NCBI RefSeq assembly: GCF_963678635.1
Contig: NC_087064.1
Span: forward strand, 47,971,346-48,035,345
Length of the DNA stretch: 64,000 bases
Source: Symsagittifera roscoffensis
Lineage: Eukaryota > Xenacoelomorpha > Acoela > Convolutidae
Direction: 5' to 3'
The notes under the pieces were generated by a model, which did no database searches, was not told the DNA's origin, and worked only from the letters and a program-made list of their open reading frames with translations. The translations under genes and the position numbers were made by a program. Positions 35,784-46,702 of the stretch are shown here, in pieces (within the stretch, counting starts at the first letter, position 1; each line of letters starts with the position of its first letter).

Positions 35784-37018
35784 CGAACAAGACCTTAATA
35801 GCTTAGAATTAACCAAAATAGATTAGAAATTAGACAAAAACATTTACAAAATGTTATACGACAATAATTTAATCGAAATGTCTCTACGACTCAATAGATC
35901 AGAGCCAATATTCCGAACCATAACAGAACTACCCGGAATTGGAAGAAGACCTCGAACCAGAGACGACATACGACAAAGTAGAAACTTGCCATATAGCTAT
36001 ATGATAGTTAGGCAAAAACCAGAACAAACTTTTATATTTAGAATACTACTGGCAATGAATTTAGATTTTCATTTGCAAACATAAAACCTTGAAGTTAAAC
36101 TTCAAAATCATTTCAGGCGCTAAACAAAATTATTAATATACAATAACGATTGATAAAAAGATCTAAGATCGTTTTCCTAAAACTCTGCAGTAATATACAA
36201 AACATGTTTGAAAAATATTTATTGAAAAATAAAAAATAAAAATTAGTAGCATGACAATAAATGGTTACCAATCATAAATCATCCTGTTGTTCCAGCTCCA
36301 TCATCTAAAACATAACAGCAATCATAAACCCACTAATATCATCAAAACACTAAATTTTTCCTTTACACACATTTAAAATTTTATTAAAACTTAAATTCAC
36401 TTAATTTTAAAACCAGATCATCAAGGCTTATCCTTGGATCTTAAATCATTTTCTACTTATTTAAATTTCAAATTTGATCATCAAGGCTTATCCTTGGATC
36501 AAACAGAACAACTTTGTTCTCCCCAACCCACTTAATTAGTGTCTAACGACCTCAAACGTCGATTCACTACCCAACCCTTTCTAAAGACCCAAGACTAATA
36601 GAAATTTTTAAACAAAACTAATCATTCAAATTAGGATAAACAGTGAAGAACTTCGGTTATTCATCCTTCACTTGACCCCCCCTCTTACCAGACCCAGGAT
36701 AAATCTTAGACTTAGTAAGTTTAAAATAGTATCTAACGAACTACTCGCGTTCTAATTATACCTGAACCTTGTGGATCGATTTACTATTCTCCAACCCTTG
36801 AACACAATCACTACCCCTAAGTAAGATTAAGTAAGTTAACACCTTAACTTATACTAGCCACGAGAAAGTAAAAAATCATTCTTCGGAATCGATATACTTT
36901 TCTCTCCAACCCTGAACAAACAGACCCAGGTTAAGCTAACCAAAAAATCGTAAGAACTAACAGTTTAAGAAAAATAGAAACCATTTAACAACCTTTTGCA
37001 TCCGTCATCCTAAACCTT
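35784..37018 (+). other. Long structured leader of copy 2
   Basis: About 1.25 kb without a convincing gene. A 77-codon open frame (35851-36084) cannot be tested, because the matching part of copy 1 is outside the window. A 25-base segment beginning GATCATCAAGGCTTATCC occurs twice (about 36416 and 36475) and has CAAGG/CCTTG complementarity. Three degenerate modules with CTAACGA...CCAACCCT follow (about 36535, 36723 and 36890). These could be packaging or translation signals; this is inference. TAGTAAGT-type donor-like motifs occur near 36714. Confidence 0.5.
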
Positions 37019-37486
37019 ATGTCATTTAAAAACCTAGGAAATAAACAAACAATCGTTTTACACAATTGTGAAATAGATAACAAAAAATACGACCTTGTAA
37101 TCACACCTCATACACAAACAGTTGGATACATTCGAACAAAACGACAAACACTAAAAAGAAAAATAATAACGAAACAAAGACAAATAACACGAAAAAGATT
37201 TTCAAAAAATCGAAACGCATTTTCAGAATCAGAAACCAACAGTTTAGACGAACTTTACAAACTAAAAGAATCAATAGATAAAAATTACCCACTTCACGAT
37301 CAATTATATTTTTCTGACTCAGAAACAACTTCAAATTCATCAAAAAGAGGAAAAAGAAGAATAAAAAAGCAGTATAAACACAAACCAGTACATTTATACA
37401 ATTGGAATCAACCAATTAGACACATTGATAATTACATATTAACAGTCATCGAACGAAAAAATGAGCTCAACGCACACCCCAGGTGA
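37019..37486 (+). CDS. Basic 155-aa ORF upstream of gag
   Basis: The first sizeable ATG ORF of the element. The product is rich in Lys and Arg, with a basic cluster around residues 40-60 (RTKRQTLKRK) and another near residues 110-120 (KRGKRRIKKQ), separated by an acidic/Ser stretch (SDSETTSNSS). These could be nuclear-targeting or nucleic-acid-binding segments. It overlaps the Gag-Pol start by 26 bases in another frame, an arrangement compatible with leaky scanning or reinitiation. There is no homologue in the window, because copy 1 lacks this part, so its coding status rests on length, open frame and position. Family not recognised. Confidence 0.55.
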   Translation: MSFKNLGNKQTIVLHNCEIDNKKYDLVITPHTQTVGYIRTKRQTLKRKIITKQRQITRKRFSKNRNAFSESETNSLDELYKLKESIDKNYPLHDQLYFSDSETTSNSSKRGKRRIKKQYKHKPVHLYNWNQPIRHIDNYILTVIERKNELNAHPR

Positions 37487-40400
37487 AGAAACTCCAGATG
37501 ATGATGAAATCTTTCCTTTTATAGTAGATGCAGATACTGATAGAGGACAACACATATTTTGTCAAAATTTACTATTAAATTTATTTGAACCCGGAATTAG
37601 TCCATGTAAAACAGAGTTCCCCGATGTAAAAATCAAAAGACAAATCATAGACCACTACTTAAAAGATATATGCAACATAACACAACAGTATGGAATCTAC
37701 TCCATAGAATTCACCTCACCAAACCATAATAATAGAAAATATACAATTCAAACAGACGATCTTGATTTAGAATTTTCAAAAGTTTTTTCAGAATATATAA
37801 AAAGCATCCAATATCATAACTCACAAAGAGCAAACTCCATATTCACCAATGAAGTTTTCGCAATAATATATAGTTATATTTCGATATTAGAAAACGAAAT
37901 CCCAATAACAAATGTCTCACCGACAGAAACATCTAAACATTTGAAAGTACGACATGAAATCACACTACTCTCTAGTTATTTAAACATCATTAAAGAAAAT
38001 TTCACGAAAGACGACGTTTCACAACATACAAAACACGATCTACAAAAAATTTTGGCATGGTTCATAATAGATTATTTCACACACAATATTGATTTAATTG
38101 CACAAGCAAGAAAAAATTTTAGACCCCAAAACTCGAACGATGATACCGCTATCACAGAACAATCAGATTATGTTTGGGACCCCGAATGGTCTCATCCCGC
38201 ATTTATAAGCTTCTCACAAACAATCTCAAGTCAAGCAATAAGTACGATATCTTACATAAGAGATTATGTAAAAGTAATACCATTAACCATTGATGCGACA
38301 CCATTAAACTATAATACATTTTTACCCGATACACAAAATAATAGTTTAAACTCTACAGTTATACACAATGAAAACCTCAATGGAACTAGGAATCTTACTC
38401 AACAAGATATCCAGACACCATCACACTTCATAAATGAAGAAATTGTACACACAACAACTACACAACAAAGTATTTCACCAATACGCCCAAATTTAACAAC
38501 ACCAAGAAATACAAATCCTTCACAAACACAGGTAACCTTACAATCAACCGTTAAACCTTCGGTTGCCCCTAAATATTCACATATGGATTACCAAACATAC
38601 AGACCCATGACAATACCATCAAAAACACGCAAAACATTCACTAGAAACAACTTTGCAGACCATAATTATAATTATACACATCCATCAAAAACATATAACC
38701 AACCACAAAGAAATTTTAACCAATATACAAGATCTCGAAATTGGGATAACCCAATGACCCAACCTAATTCAATAAATTTCCAAACAAATCCTCCACAGGA
38801 TCACAGTGAAAATTACCCATTTTTTCAACAAAATAAAAATAAAAAACAGACATCTTATCAAATGGATTATTTATCCTCAGATGATGATTTCTTACAACCA
38901 GATGTATTTGCACCAAATACTCAAGAATATCGCAGACAAGGAATACAGAAAACACGTACAAATCATAGAAATTTTTCTCCACAACCAATAGAGGCACAAC
39001 ATCAACAACCAATTCAACAACAAAATCTAATTAATACACAATCTTTTCAACCAATTCAACAACAAAATCCAATGACTGCACACTCGTATCAAGCATCACA
39101 AATGCAAAATGAAATACCACTCCCATATTATCTCCAACAACATGAAATAACAAGAAACCAACTTTCAAATTTTTCTCAAATGCCAAATGCAGCAGAATCA
39201 TTACAAATGACAATGAATCCATACCTTATGGGTGGATCATCAATAACATCAAACAAACCTTTAATGGTTTTCACAGGAACAGACCCTGAATACTCTGTAG
39301 AAGATTATTTAAATGCAGTAACAGCAAACCTGATTTTAAATATTGGACCTGAACCAATTAATACGCCACTACATCAAAATTGGATACATCGACGCACAGC
39401 GTTAATACAAACAACCTTAGATGGCGCAGCCCAAAAATGGTTTTCAGTACTACCTCTAGAAATAAAATCAAACTGGAAAAGGTTTACACAGGAATTTTCA
39501 AAAATGTTTGACTCCGAAAGAAACAAACAACAACAAAGAGTTTTATGTAATGAAATTCGCAGATTACCAAACGAAACCATCAAGCAAATAGCAGTACGAA
39601 TCGAAACACTAGTTCGAAAAGCATATTCATTAAATACACACGACTATAAAAACACAAAGATGACAGAAATCTTAATGATGACCTTAACACCACAATTAAG
39701 GAAAATAGCAATAAAAAAGAGAGCATCCCATCCTTCTTCAATTCGAGAACCCGATTTAGATTTTCGAAAACTAGTAGACAAATTAGAACAAGCAGAAATC
39801 ACGATGAAACTAGAAGAAACGGAAAATCTGAAATTACAATACGTTAACAAAATTGAAACGACTCCCACTAATATTAATAATATACAGGAATCAGAGACAG
39901 ACCTCGTTGAAAAAATCACTGAAATACTCAATATTTACGAAAAGAACCCATACTTTAAAGGCAAACCATCTTTCAAAAAATGGTGTAATTATTGCCGACG
40001 ATACGGACATAGTATTTCCGAATGTAGACAAAAACAGCAAGACAATCAAAATAAACCTCAAAAATATAAAGAACCAAATAAATCATTCTATCAATACATG
40101 AAAAAAGATCAAAATCTACCGAACAAAACAGTCCACAGCAACAACAGTTCAGGAAAACCACTCCCGAACAATACAAATTATACAAGAAATCAATCACCAT
40201 ATAACTCAAGTTATAGAGGAAGATCACCAGAACGAAGAAACACGAACAATTCATCACAAAATCACTACAATAGACCAAATAGTCGAAATAACTACTCCAG
40301 ATCAAATTCAAATACACAACGATTTGTTTCTAGATCTAATTCCCAATCAAGAAATAACTACTATCCAAACAACCAATCACGAAATTCATCATACAATAGG

Positions 40401-43400
40401 AATAGAAACTACTCCTATAATCGAAATAGAAGTTATTCAAACAACCGAAACCAGAATTACCCGAACAATCAATCAAGGAATAACTCATATAATAGATCGA
40501 ACTGTAACAGACCAAACAATAATTACCAAAACAGATCGCGAAATAATTCACAAAATCGACACTCAAGTTATAATAATCGTTATAGAAATTATTCCCAATC
40601 ACCACACCGGAATAATAATAACTATAATAATTCTAATAATCGCCACAGAAGTAGTACACCTAAACATCAAAGACAAATCAATCAAGTACAATCTAACCCA
40701 GAAACAACATCAGACCCTCCAGGTATTGATGACACAGTAACTGATACGTTACAACTCAATCAAATAAACTGTACATCATCAGATTCAGAAAGTGATACTG
40801 AAAACACTCTTTCTATCAATATGATAAAAGTCGAAAATGACTATGAATCTGTCATATATGAACAACCCTTTCCATCACACATATATGAAAATCAATCAGA
40901 ATTTCTTCAAAATTATTACACTACACCCATAAATTCCACACCAACGACGCAAGAAACAAACGAGATTAACACTACAGATCAAACCAATAAAAATACCAAA
41001 ACAAAATGCTTGAATACAAACCATATTTATCAAAATATACAAAAAGAACAACCCAAAGAAAAAATTTGGACAATACCATTTCTCTTAGAAAGCCCAAAAA
41101 ATAAAGAATTTCAACCACCAGACCTTGAAATAGATTTTTTAATTGATTCAGGAGCAGAATCAAACATAATAAACATCCCCACATGGAATGAAATAAAAAC
41201 TTTACACCCAAAGCTAACACCTCTTGAAACCTCCAGTAAATTAGCAACAGCACAAGGATCAACATTGATAAACTACGGAAAAATCCAATTATTTCTCCTC
41301 CCCACCAGAACAATGGAACAAAGCAAAATTTTAAATAAGCCATTTAAACAAATATTCCATATCACTGACATTAAATATAATATCATTGGAATACCATTTA
41401 TTTCGAAGTATATACCAACAATTAACATACTAAATAGTAAAATATTAATCAAAGATAAATATACAAAAACAAAAGAAACATCCTTAACATTTTTTCAAAG
41501 ATTAAATAAACAACCACCATTCTTTTCAAAATTCTACCCGATATTTAACCAACAAAGAAAACACCTAAAACCACTATCAGGAAATATCTATAATTTTTCA
41601 ATCAAACAAGTTCACCAATATGATAAAGAACAAAACAAACAAAAATTTTATATGTCAGAATTTGAATTCAAACCTATTCACAAATTTTTCAAAATCACAA
41701 TCTCATCCATAAAATATTTGAAAAATTCGAATTCAGATATCATTTCCTTACATGTCTATAACAACACACCTTACCAAGTAACATTACCTTTAGGACTTTT
41801 AGGATATTGTGAAACCAACGCTACAATATCACCAATACACGAAAAAGCCTATCGCGTAAATAATATACTCCAACTACTAGATATTTGCCAATCTACAATT
41901 CTTAATGAAGAATTATCTATAAATAATATAATAAGTAACGAAAATAGAAATACGGATTATTTCACAAAAACTCCATATTTCAAACCTACATTCAACATAA
42001 GTAACTACACAGAGGACCAACAAAAATTTTTAACAATGTTTAATTTCGAACATTCACAAATAACACAAGACGAATTCGAAAAATTAGCCAAACAGCTAAT
42101 TAAATATTCATCAGTCTATGCAACATCAAAATTTGATGTTGGCAAAATCAGTTCATCACTACATCTCCCGTTAAAACCAGACGCAGTTTTCAAAAAACAG
42201 AGAGCAAGTAAAGTACCAATTCACTTACATGATAAAGTGAACAGATTACTCGATATTTTAGAACAATACAACATTATATCACCAGTTAATAAAGAAGAAC
42301 AACCAAAAGGCAACACATTTATCAACCCCGTTATCATTCTAGCTAAAGGAGAATCATTAAAAATCGTTCTCGATGCTAGATACCTCAATTCACTCATAGA
42401 TGAATCAAAATGTAATTGGCCCATTGAACCAATACAAGTTATTTTAACAAAAATAAACGGCAAATACTTTACAACCGCCGATATGAATAGTGCATACAAT
42501 CAAATGCCACTAGATGAACAATCACGACGTTTAACACAATTTGTTATCGGAAACCAACAATATGAATTCAACCGCTTATTCTATGGAATATCCATAGGAC
42601 CAGCAGCATTTTCAGCTTTTATGAGCAAAATTTTTAGACCACTAATACTCAAGAAAAACGCAATCACCTATTTAGACGATGTTTTTATGCAATCACAAAC
42701 AAAAGACGAAATGTTCAATGTTTTAGAAAAATATCACCAAATACTTCAGAACGAAAATCTGAAGGCCGCCCCCGATAAATCACACTTCTTTTTGACAAGA
42801 GTTAAATTCTTAGGACATAATATAGAAAGAAAAACAATCACTCCATTGAAATCACGCATTGACGCTATTCAAAAACTTCAACCACCAACAAATAAAAAGA
42901 AAATCCAAGAATTTCTTGGAATGTTAAACTTTTTAAGTAAATATGTTTATAAAATGCAATTATATCTACGACCATTTTATAACATCCTTAGACAACAAAA
43001 TAATTTTGAATGGAACACAGAACATCAAACACGATTTGAAGAAATAAAGAAACTTTTAACTGAACAAATTTCAAACACAATTCCAGATTCAAATCAACCA
43101 TTTTATGCAATGTGCGATGCTTCGAACTTTGGCATCGGTGCAGCACTATTACAATCACATAATGGTACAAATAAAATGAACCTCATATCAGCAAATTCTC
43201 GATTATTCACTCAAGCAGAGCTACGACTCTCAACTCTAATGAGAGAATGTACAGCCATAATATATACACTGACAGAATATGAATTTCTGATACTTGGATC
43301 AAAACATCCAACAGTTCTATTCACAGACCATAAACCAATCATCTTTCTCTTTACACAAAAATCTAACCCAAACCACCGAGTTTACAGATTTCAACTAATT

Positions 43401-45683
43401 CTAATGAAATTTCCAAACTTACATATAGTTTGGACTGCAGGAAAAAATCTTGCATTACCAGACACCTTAAGTCGAAATACACCACCTGAATTACTTACAC
43501 GAAAAACAACAGTTGAAATACCCAAAAACATAAAATTCTACCTTGCAGAAAACGAAACATCACCCCGATTGGAATGCAAATATGCAGTAAAAACTGATAT
43601 TGAACAATCACAAATAAATAGTTTACAACATTTCCCACTTTATTTAGATTGTCAAAATAATCATTATGAAGTTGATTTACTTGGAACATCAACTTTCAAA
43701 CCAATCCCATATTCTCAATGGATAAAAAATAACACCCAACAAAAACGAACAAAACAACACCCGCCTAAGAAAGACCATTTTCCACTAATTGAAAAAGAAG
43801 ATTTAACTGATAAAATAAATTTATCAGGACCACAAACAAATGATTCAAAATACACAATAAATCAAGTTTTTGACCTTCACGACCCACTTGATACAATACC
43901 CTTATCTAAATTAGAAATCGAAAACATTTTTCTCCCCCCAACAGAAATAATTACAATTTCAACACTGAAACAATATCAAAACCTTGACCCAGTAATTCGA
44001 CAACTGAAATCATGGCACAAATATAAAACTAAACCTATCAAAGCAGATTCAACCATTCTAGGAAACAAAACACTCCTCCGATACTTTCGCAAATTTAACA
44101 CCACAACAATTAACGAAAATACAGACCTTTTAGAGTATAACCTGAATGAATCTACAGTTCCATGTCTCCCTTTAAGTATGATTCTTATAGCTTTTAATAT
44201 TTCACATACACAAAATATTAAAGGACACTCTGGATCAGAAAAAACATATTCAAATTTTATACAAAACTTTTATTTCCCAAATGCACCAATTTGGATAAAA
44301 GTACTATGCAATGACTGTATAGTATGTCAACTAAATAAACCTTACCCAAATCAAAAACAAATAGCACAAAAACAAGATTTTAAAGGACAAAGTTTGTACT
44401 TTAATCATCGTATCTCATTTGATACTAAAGGACCAATTTCACCCTCATCAGAAGGAAACTCCTACATTATGGTAATTGTTGACGCATTTACACATTATGT
44501 AGCACTTAACCCAGTACCACATTGTAACGCTTATTACGCTTACACAACACTCTATGAACACTGGATAGCAAAATTCGGACTACCAGAAATTTTAGTTACA
44601 GACAACGGTACAGAATTCATAAATAATGAAATTATCACACTATGTCATTTATATAACATTAAACACAAACCACGTACATCTCATGCACCTTGGACAAACG
44701 GCTTAGTCGAAGGTATGAACCGTTCATTACAAGAATATCTTAGATGTATCATCAACGGAAATGATACAAAATATACCGAATGGTCAGCAGATGTAAAATT
44801 ATTTCCCTTAGCATATAATTCACAAATAACGACAACTTTAGGAATGTCACCATACGAAATGGTTTTTAACCAAAAGCCACGCAAACCAATAATGTTTACA
44901 GCAAATTCTCATAAAAACGCACAAGGTTATTGTCAACCAAATAAAGACTCAATTTGTTATAACCTACCTTTACATACACACGATGAAGATCATTTTCATC
45001 ACCCACAAATTCTTAAACTAGCCTCCGGTACACACACCGAATGGATTCTAAATAGAGATAAAAAACACAATGAAATTTATCAAAAAATAACAAAAAAGTT
45101 ATTACAAAGACAAAACATTAATGAACAAATCAATTCACGTTTTACACCAGCCTCCGAATTAAAAATTGGAACATTTGTTTTAATACCTAATTTTAATACT
45201 CAAAAAGGAATTTCTAAAAAATTACAACCCCTTCGAAAAGGACCATTTCAAATAATTGCAAAACCCACTGATGTCACATATAAAATTACCGACTCAAACA
45301 AAAAAGAAATCGTTCAACATCGAAACAACCTATTACCTTATTACCCAAAAGAATACGCACTCCGCGAATTAACTCAATTATATTCTTTCACAGGATTAAA
45401 AATCATTCAAAATGAACCACATCTAAAAAACACAGAACAAAATGATAACCCCACCGAAAATCAAAACACAAAACCAACCGCCACCAAAAACAATACACAA
45501 AACCATAAAGAATCTCCAAAACAAAGAAAAAATAGAAAAATGACCGAACAAATAATACCCCAAGAACAAATCGACAAATCAGAAAATAGAAAAACAACAA
45601 GACTCCGAAATCAACCACGTAAAAACTATAAAATATTCATCCCCCAATCTAAAATTTTAAAGAAAGTGGAATTTCAAAAGTAA
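37461..45683 (+). CDS. gag-pol: Gag-Pol polyprotein, single fused ORF (2,740 aa), copy 2
   Basis: One uninterrupted frame. Residues 1 to about 600 are an unrecognised N-terminal region, the second half Gln/Asn/Pro-rich. Residues about 610-752 are a retrotransposon Gag core. A CCHC knuckle has C842, C845, H850 and C855, followed by an Asn/Arg/Ser/Tyr-rich tail. The aspartic protease has D1229 in DSGAES. The reverse transcriptase (about 1580-1760) has YLDD at 1737-1740. RNase H has D1886 in CDASNFG, MREC, TDHKP and PDTLSR. The integrase has H2249, H2256, C2286, C2289 and the triad D2321, D2381, E2417 (35 residues between the last two), then a GPF-type C-terminal domain. All catalytic residues are present, so the enzyme set appears intact. 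There is no gag/pol frameshift or stop, so the Gag:Pol ratio must be set otherwise, for example by proteolysis or splicing. The start is the first ATG of the frame. Confidence 0.95.
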   Translation: MSSTHTPGEETPDDDEIFPFIVDADTDRGQHIFCQNLLLNLFEPGISPCKTEFPDVKIKRQIIDHYLKDICNITQQYGIYSIEFTSPNHNNRKYTIQTDDLDLEFSKVFSEYIKSIQYHNSQRANSIFTNEVFAIIYSYISILENEIPITNVSPTETSKHLKVRHEITLLSSYLNIIKENFTKDDVSQHTKHDLQKILAWFIIDYFTHNIDLIAQARKNFRPQNSNDDTAITEQSDYVWDPEWSHPAFISFSQTISSQAISTISYIRDYVKVIPLTIDATPLNYNTFLPDTQNNSLNSTVIHNENLNGTRNLTQQDIQTPSHFINEEIVHTTTTQQSISPIRPNLTTPRNTNPSQTQVTLQSTVKPSVAPKYSHMDYQTYRPMTIPSKTRKTFTRNNFADHNYNYTHPSKTYNQPQRNFNQYTRSRNWDNPMTQPNSINFQTNPPQDHSENYPFFQQNKNKKQTSYQMDYLSSDDDFLQPDVFAPNTQEYRRQGIQKTRTNHRNFSPQPIEAQHQQPIQQQNLINTQSFQPIQQQNPMTAHSYQASQMQNEIPLPYYLQQHEITRNQLSNFSQMPNAAESLQMTMNPYLMGGSSITSNKPLMVFTGTDPEYSVEDYLNAVTANLILNIGPEPINTPLHQNWIHRRTALIQTTLDGAAQKWFSVLPLEIKSNWKRFTQEFSKMFDSERNKQQQRVLCNEIRRLPNETIKQIAVRIETLVRKAYSLNTHDYKNTKMTEILMMTLTPQLRKIAIKKRASHPSSIREPDLDFRKLVDKLEQAEITMKLEETENLKLQYVNKIETTPTNINNIQESETDLVEKITEILNIYEKNPYFKGKPSFKKWCNYCRRYGHSISECRQKQQDNQNKPQKYKEPNKSFYQYMKKDQNLPNKTVHSNNSSGKPLPNNTNYTRNQSPYNSSYRGRSPERRNTNNSSQNHYNRPNSRNNYSRSNSNTQRFVSRSNSQSRNNYYPNNQSRNSSYNRNRNYSYNRNRSYSNNRNQNYPNNQSRNNSYNRSNCNRPNNNYQNRSRNNSQNRHSSYNNRYRNYSQSPHRNNNNYNNSNNRHRSSTPKHQRQINQVQSNPETTSDPPGIDDTVTDTLQLNQINCTSSDSESDTENTLSINMIKVENDYESVIYEQPFPSHIYENQSEFLQNYYTTPINSTPTTQETNEINTTDQTNKNTKTKCLNTNHIYQNIQKEQPKEKIWTIPFLLESPKNKEFQPPDLEIDFLIDSGAESNIINIPTWNEIKTLHPKLTPLETSSKLATAQGSTLINYGKIQLFLLPTRTMEQSKILNKPFKQIFHITDIKYNIIGIPFISKYIPTINILNSKILIKDKYTKTKETSLTFFQRLNKQPPFFSKFYPIFNQQRKHLKPLSGNIYNFSIKQVHQYDKEQNKQKFYMSEFEFKPIHKFFKITISSIKYLKNSNSDIISLHVYNNTPYQVTLPLGLLGYCETNATISPIHEKAYRVNNILQLLDICQSTILNEELSINNIISNENRNTDYFTKTPYFKPTFNISNYTEDQQKFLTMFNFEHSQITQDEFEKLAKQLIKYSSVYATSKFDVGKISSSLHLPLKPDAVFKKQRASKVPIHLHDKVNRLLDILEQYNIISPVNKEEQPKGNTFINPVIILAKGESLKIVLDARYLNSLIDESKCNWPIEPIQVILTKINGKYFTTADMNSAYNQMPLDEQSRRLTQFVIGNQQYEFNRLFYGISIGPAAFSAFMSKIFRPLILKKNAITYLDDVFMQSQTKDEMFNVLEKYHQILQNENLKAAPDKSHFFLTRVKFLGHNIERKTITPLKSRIDAIQKLQPPTNKKKIQEFLGMLNFLSKYVYKMQLYLRPFYNILRQQNNFEWNTEHQTRFEEIKKLLTEQISNTIPDSNQPFYAMCDASNFGIGAALLQSHNGTNKMNLISANSRLFTQAELRLSTLMRECTAIIYTLTEYEFLILGSKHPTVLFTDHKPIIFLFTQKSNPNHRVYRFQLILMKFPNLHIVWTAGKNLALPDTLSRNTPPELLTRKTTVEIPKNIKFYLAENETSPRLECKYAVKTDIEQSQINSLQHFPLYLDCQNNHYEVDLLGTSTFKPIPYSQWIKNNTQQKRTKQHPPKKDHFPLIEKEDLTDKINLSGPQTNDSKYTINQVFDLHDPLDTIPLSKLEIENIFLPPTEIITISTLKQYQNLDPVIRQLKSWHKYKTKPIKADSTILGNKTLLRYFRKFNTTTINENTDLLEYNLNESTVPCLPLSMILIAFNISHTQNIKGHSGSEKTYSNFIQNFYFPNAPIWIKVLCNDCIVCQLNKPYPNQKQIAQKQDFKGQSLYFNHRISFDTKGPISPSSEGNSYIMVIVDAFTHYVALNPVPHCNAYYAYTTLYEHWIAKFGLPEILVTDNGTEFINNEIITLCHLYNIKHKPRTSHAPWTNGLVEGMNRSLQEYLRCIINGNDTKYTEWSADVKLFPLAYNSQITTTLGMSPYEMVFNQKPRKPIMFTANSHKNAQGYCQPNKDSICYNLPLHTHDEDHFHHPQILKLASGTHTEWILNRDKKHNEIYQKITKKLLQRQNINEQINSRFTPASELKIGTFVLIPNFNTQKGISKKLQPLRKGPFQIIAKPTDVTYKITDSNKKEIVQHRNNLLPYYPKEYALRELTQLYSFTGLKIIQNEPHLKNTEQNDNPTENQNTKPTATKNNTQNHKESPKQRKNRKMTEQIIPQEQIDKSENRKTTRLRNQPRKNYKIFIPQSKILKKVEFQK

Positions 45684-46281
45684 TTTTAACATTATACTTC
45701 ACAATCTTGAAACCTTCGAAACATTTTTCATTTACATTTTTCAAAATAACATGCTGACAAGTACGTAATAATTCTAGTTCAAAATAGACCAATAGGATTC
45801 ATCCAATCCGTCACTTTCTCTAACTCAAACTAAGACCAATTAGACGAATCATATAGAACTCCAGGCACATCTATAACTATAACTTTACGACCTCCAGGTC
45901 AAAAATAAGCAAACCACTCCAACTTGACAACTAAAATAAATATCACCATAATACCGTACCCCTCCCTTATCTAATAACCCAAAGATCAACAATATTTCCC
46001 CAACTCAGACCACGAATACCCCCAAAGCAAATTTGTTAACTTAGCCTAAAGTAACAGAATGAACATTTTAATTAGCCTAAAGTATAAAAATCTCACCATA
46101 CCCCGGATCATTTGACAAACAAAAATAAAGAAAAAGACGACCTCCCAGTCACCATGAAAATTGCCCCCAACAATTTTTTACAAAACTCAACCCACTTGTC
46201 AAAAAACTAATAAATAATCCGACCACACTAGAAAATCGCCTCAAACAGCAAAAAATATTCGACCAAGAGATCATTTCTTAA
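45684..46281 (+). other. Post-pol spacer of copy 2
   Basis: About 600 noncoding bases, conserved with copy 1. They include twice-occurring ACCTCCAGGTC/ACTCCAGGCA motifs and CTATAACTATAAC near 45870. An internal promoter or splice signal for the downstream genes would fit here, but none is proven. Confidence 0.5.
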
Positions 46282-46512
46282 ATGCTCTTCTCTCAATCAG
46301 TTACTCAAATACTCATAAATCTTAAACATTTTTTTACAATACTTGAAACCTTTATAATATTTCTTTTTGATATACTTGAATCTTTTCTAATAATCCTAAT
46401 CATTTTTTGTAACATTTTTTTAATTTTCTACACTATACTCGAACTATTCCTCCAACTTTCCAAAACCCTTGATTATATCCACAGGTACGATTCATATAAC
46501 TTGTCTAAATGA
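46282..46512 (+). CDS. 76-aa hydrophobic ORF, copy 2
   Basis: Nearly the whole product is hydrophobic (Phe, Ile, Leu) with at least two membrane-length segments in residues 10-60. Its TGA overlaps the ATG of the 62-aa ORF as ATGA, the same junction type seen between env and the last ORF. In copy 1 the homologous stretch is broken by one inserted T and one nonsense change, so conservation does not confirm it. It may be a real small membrane protein or a chance frame in AT-rich DNA. Confidence 0.4.
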   Translation: MLFSQSVTQILINLKHFFTILETFIIFLFDILESFLIILIIFCNIFLIFYTILELFLQLSKTLDYIHRYDSYNLSK

Positions 46513-46697
46513 TACGAACAATTTTCAGTAGAACCGATATTTTTTTATTGTTTGTAATTTTCATAACATTCTTATCATCACTCATTTTGACAATATGTAA
46601 ATGTATAAAGAAAGCAATCTTCACATTTGCCCTAGCAACAATCCTTCTAATTCTTTTTTTGGAAGAATACTATAATAAACATAAACCTTCCCACTAA
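46509..46697 (+). CDS. Small hydrophobic membrane protein ORF (62 aa), copy 2
   Basis: Same start, stop and length as 7851-8039 of copy 1, with three amino-acid changes (one Ile/Phe in the second hydrophobic stretch and two near the C-terminus). Two membrane-length segments flank CKCIKK. The CCACAG/GTACGA site lies about 25 bases upstream of the ATG in both copies. The ATG-less ORF opens five bases after its stop. Function unknown; a membrane-active accessory role is a guess. Confidence 0.6.
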   Translation: MIRTIFSRTDIFLLFVIFITFLSSLILTICKCIKKAIFTFALATILLILFLEEYYNKHKPSH

Positions 46698-46702
46698 AGT
46701 AA

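Noticed and set aside
35851-36084. 77-codon ORF in the leader as a gene
   Set aside because: No second copy in the window to test it, no recognised motif, and it lies in a long noncoding leader.
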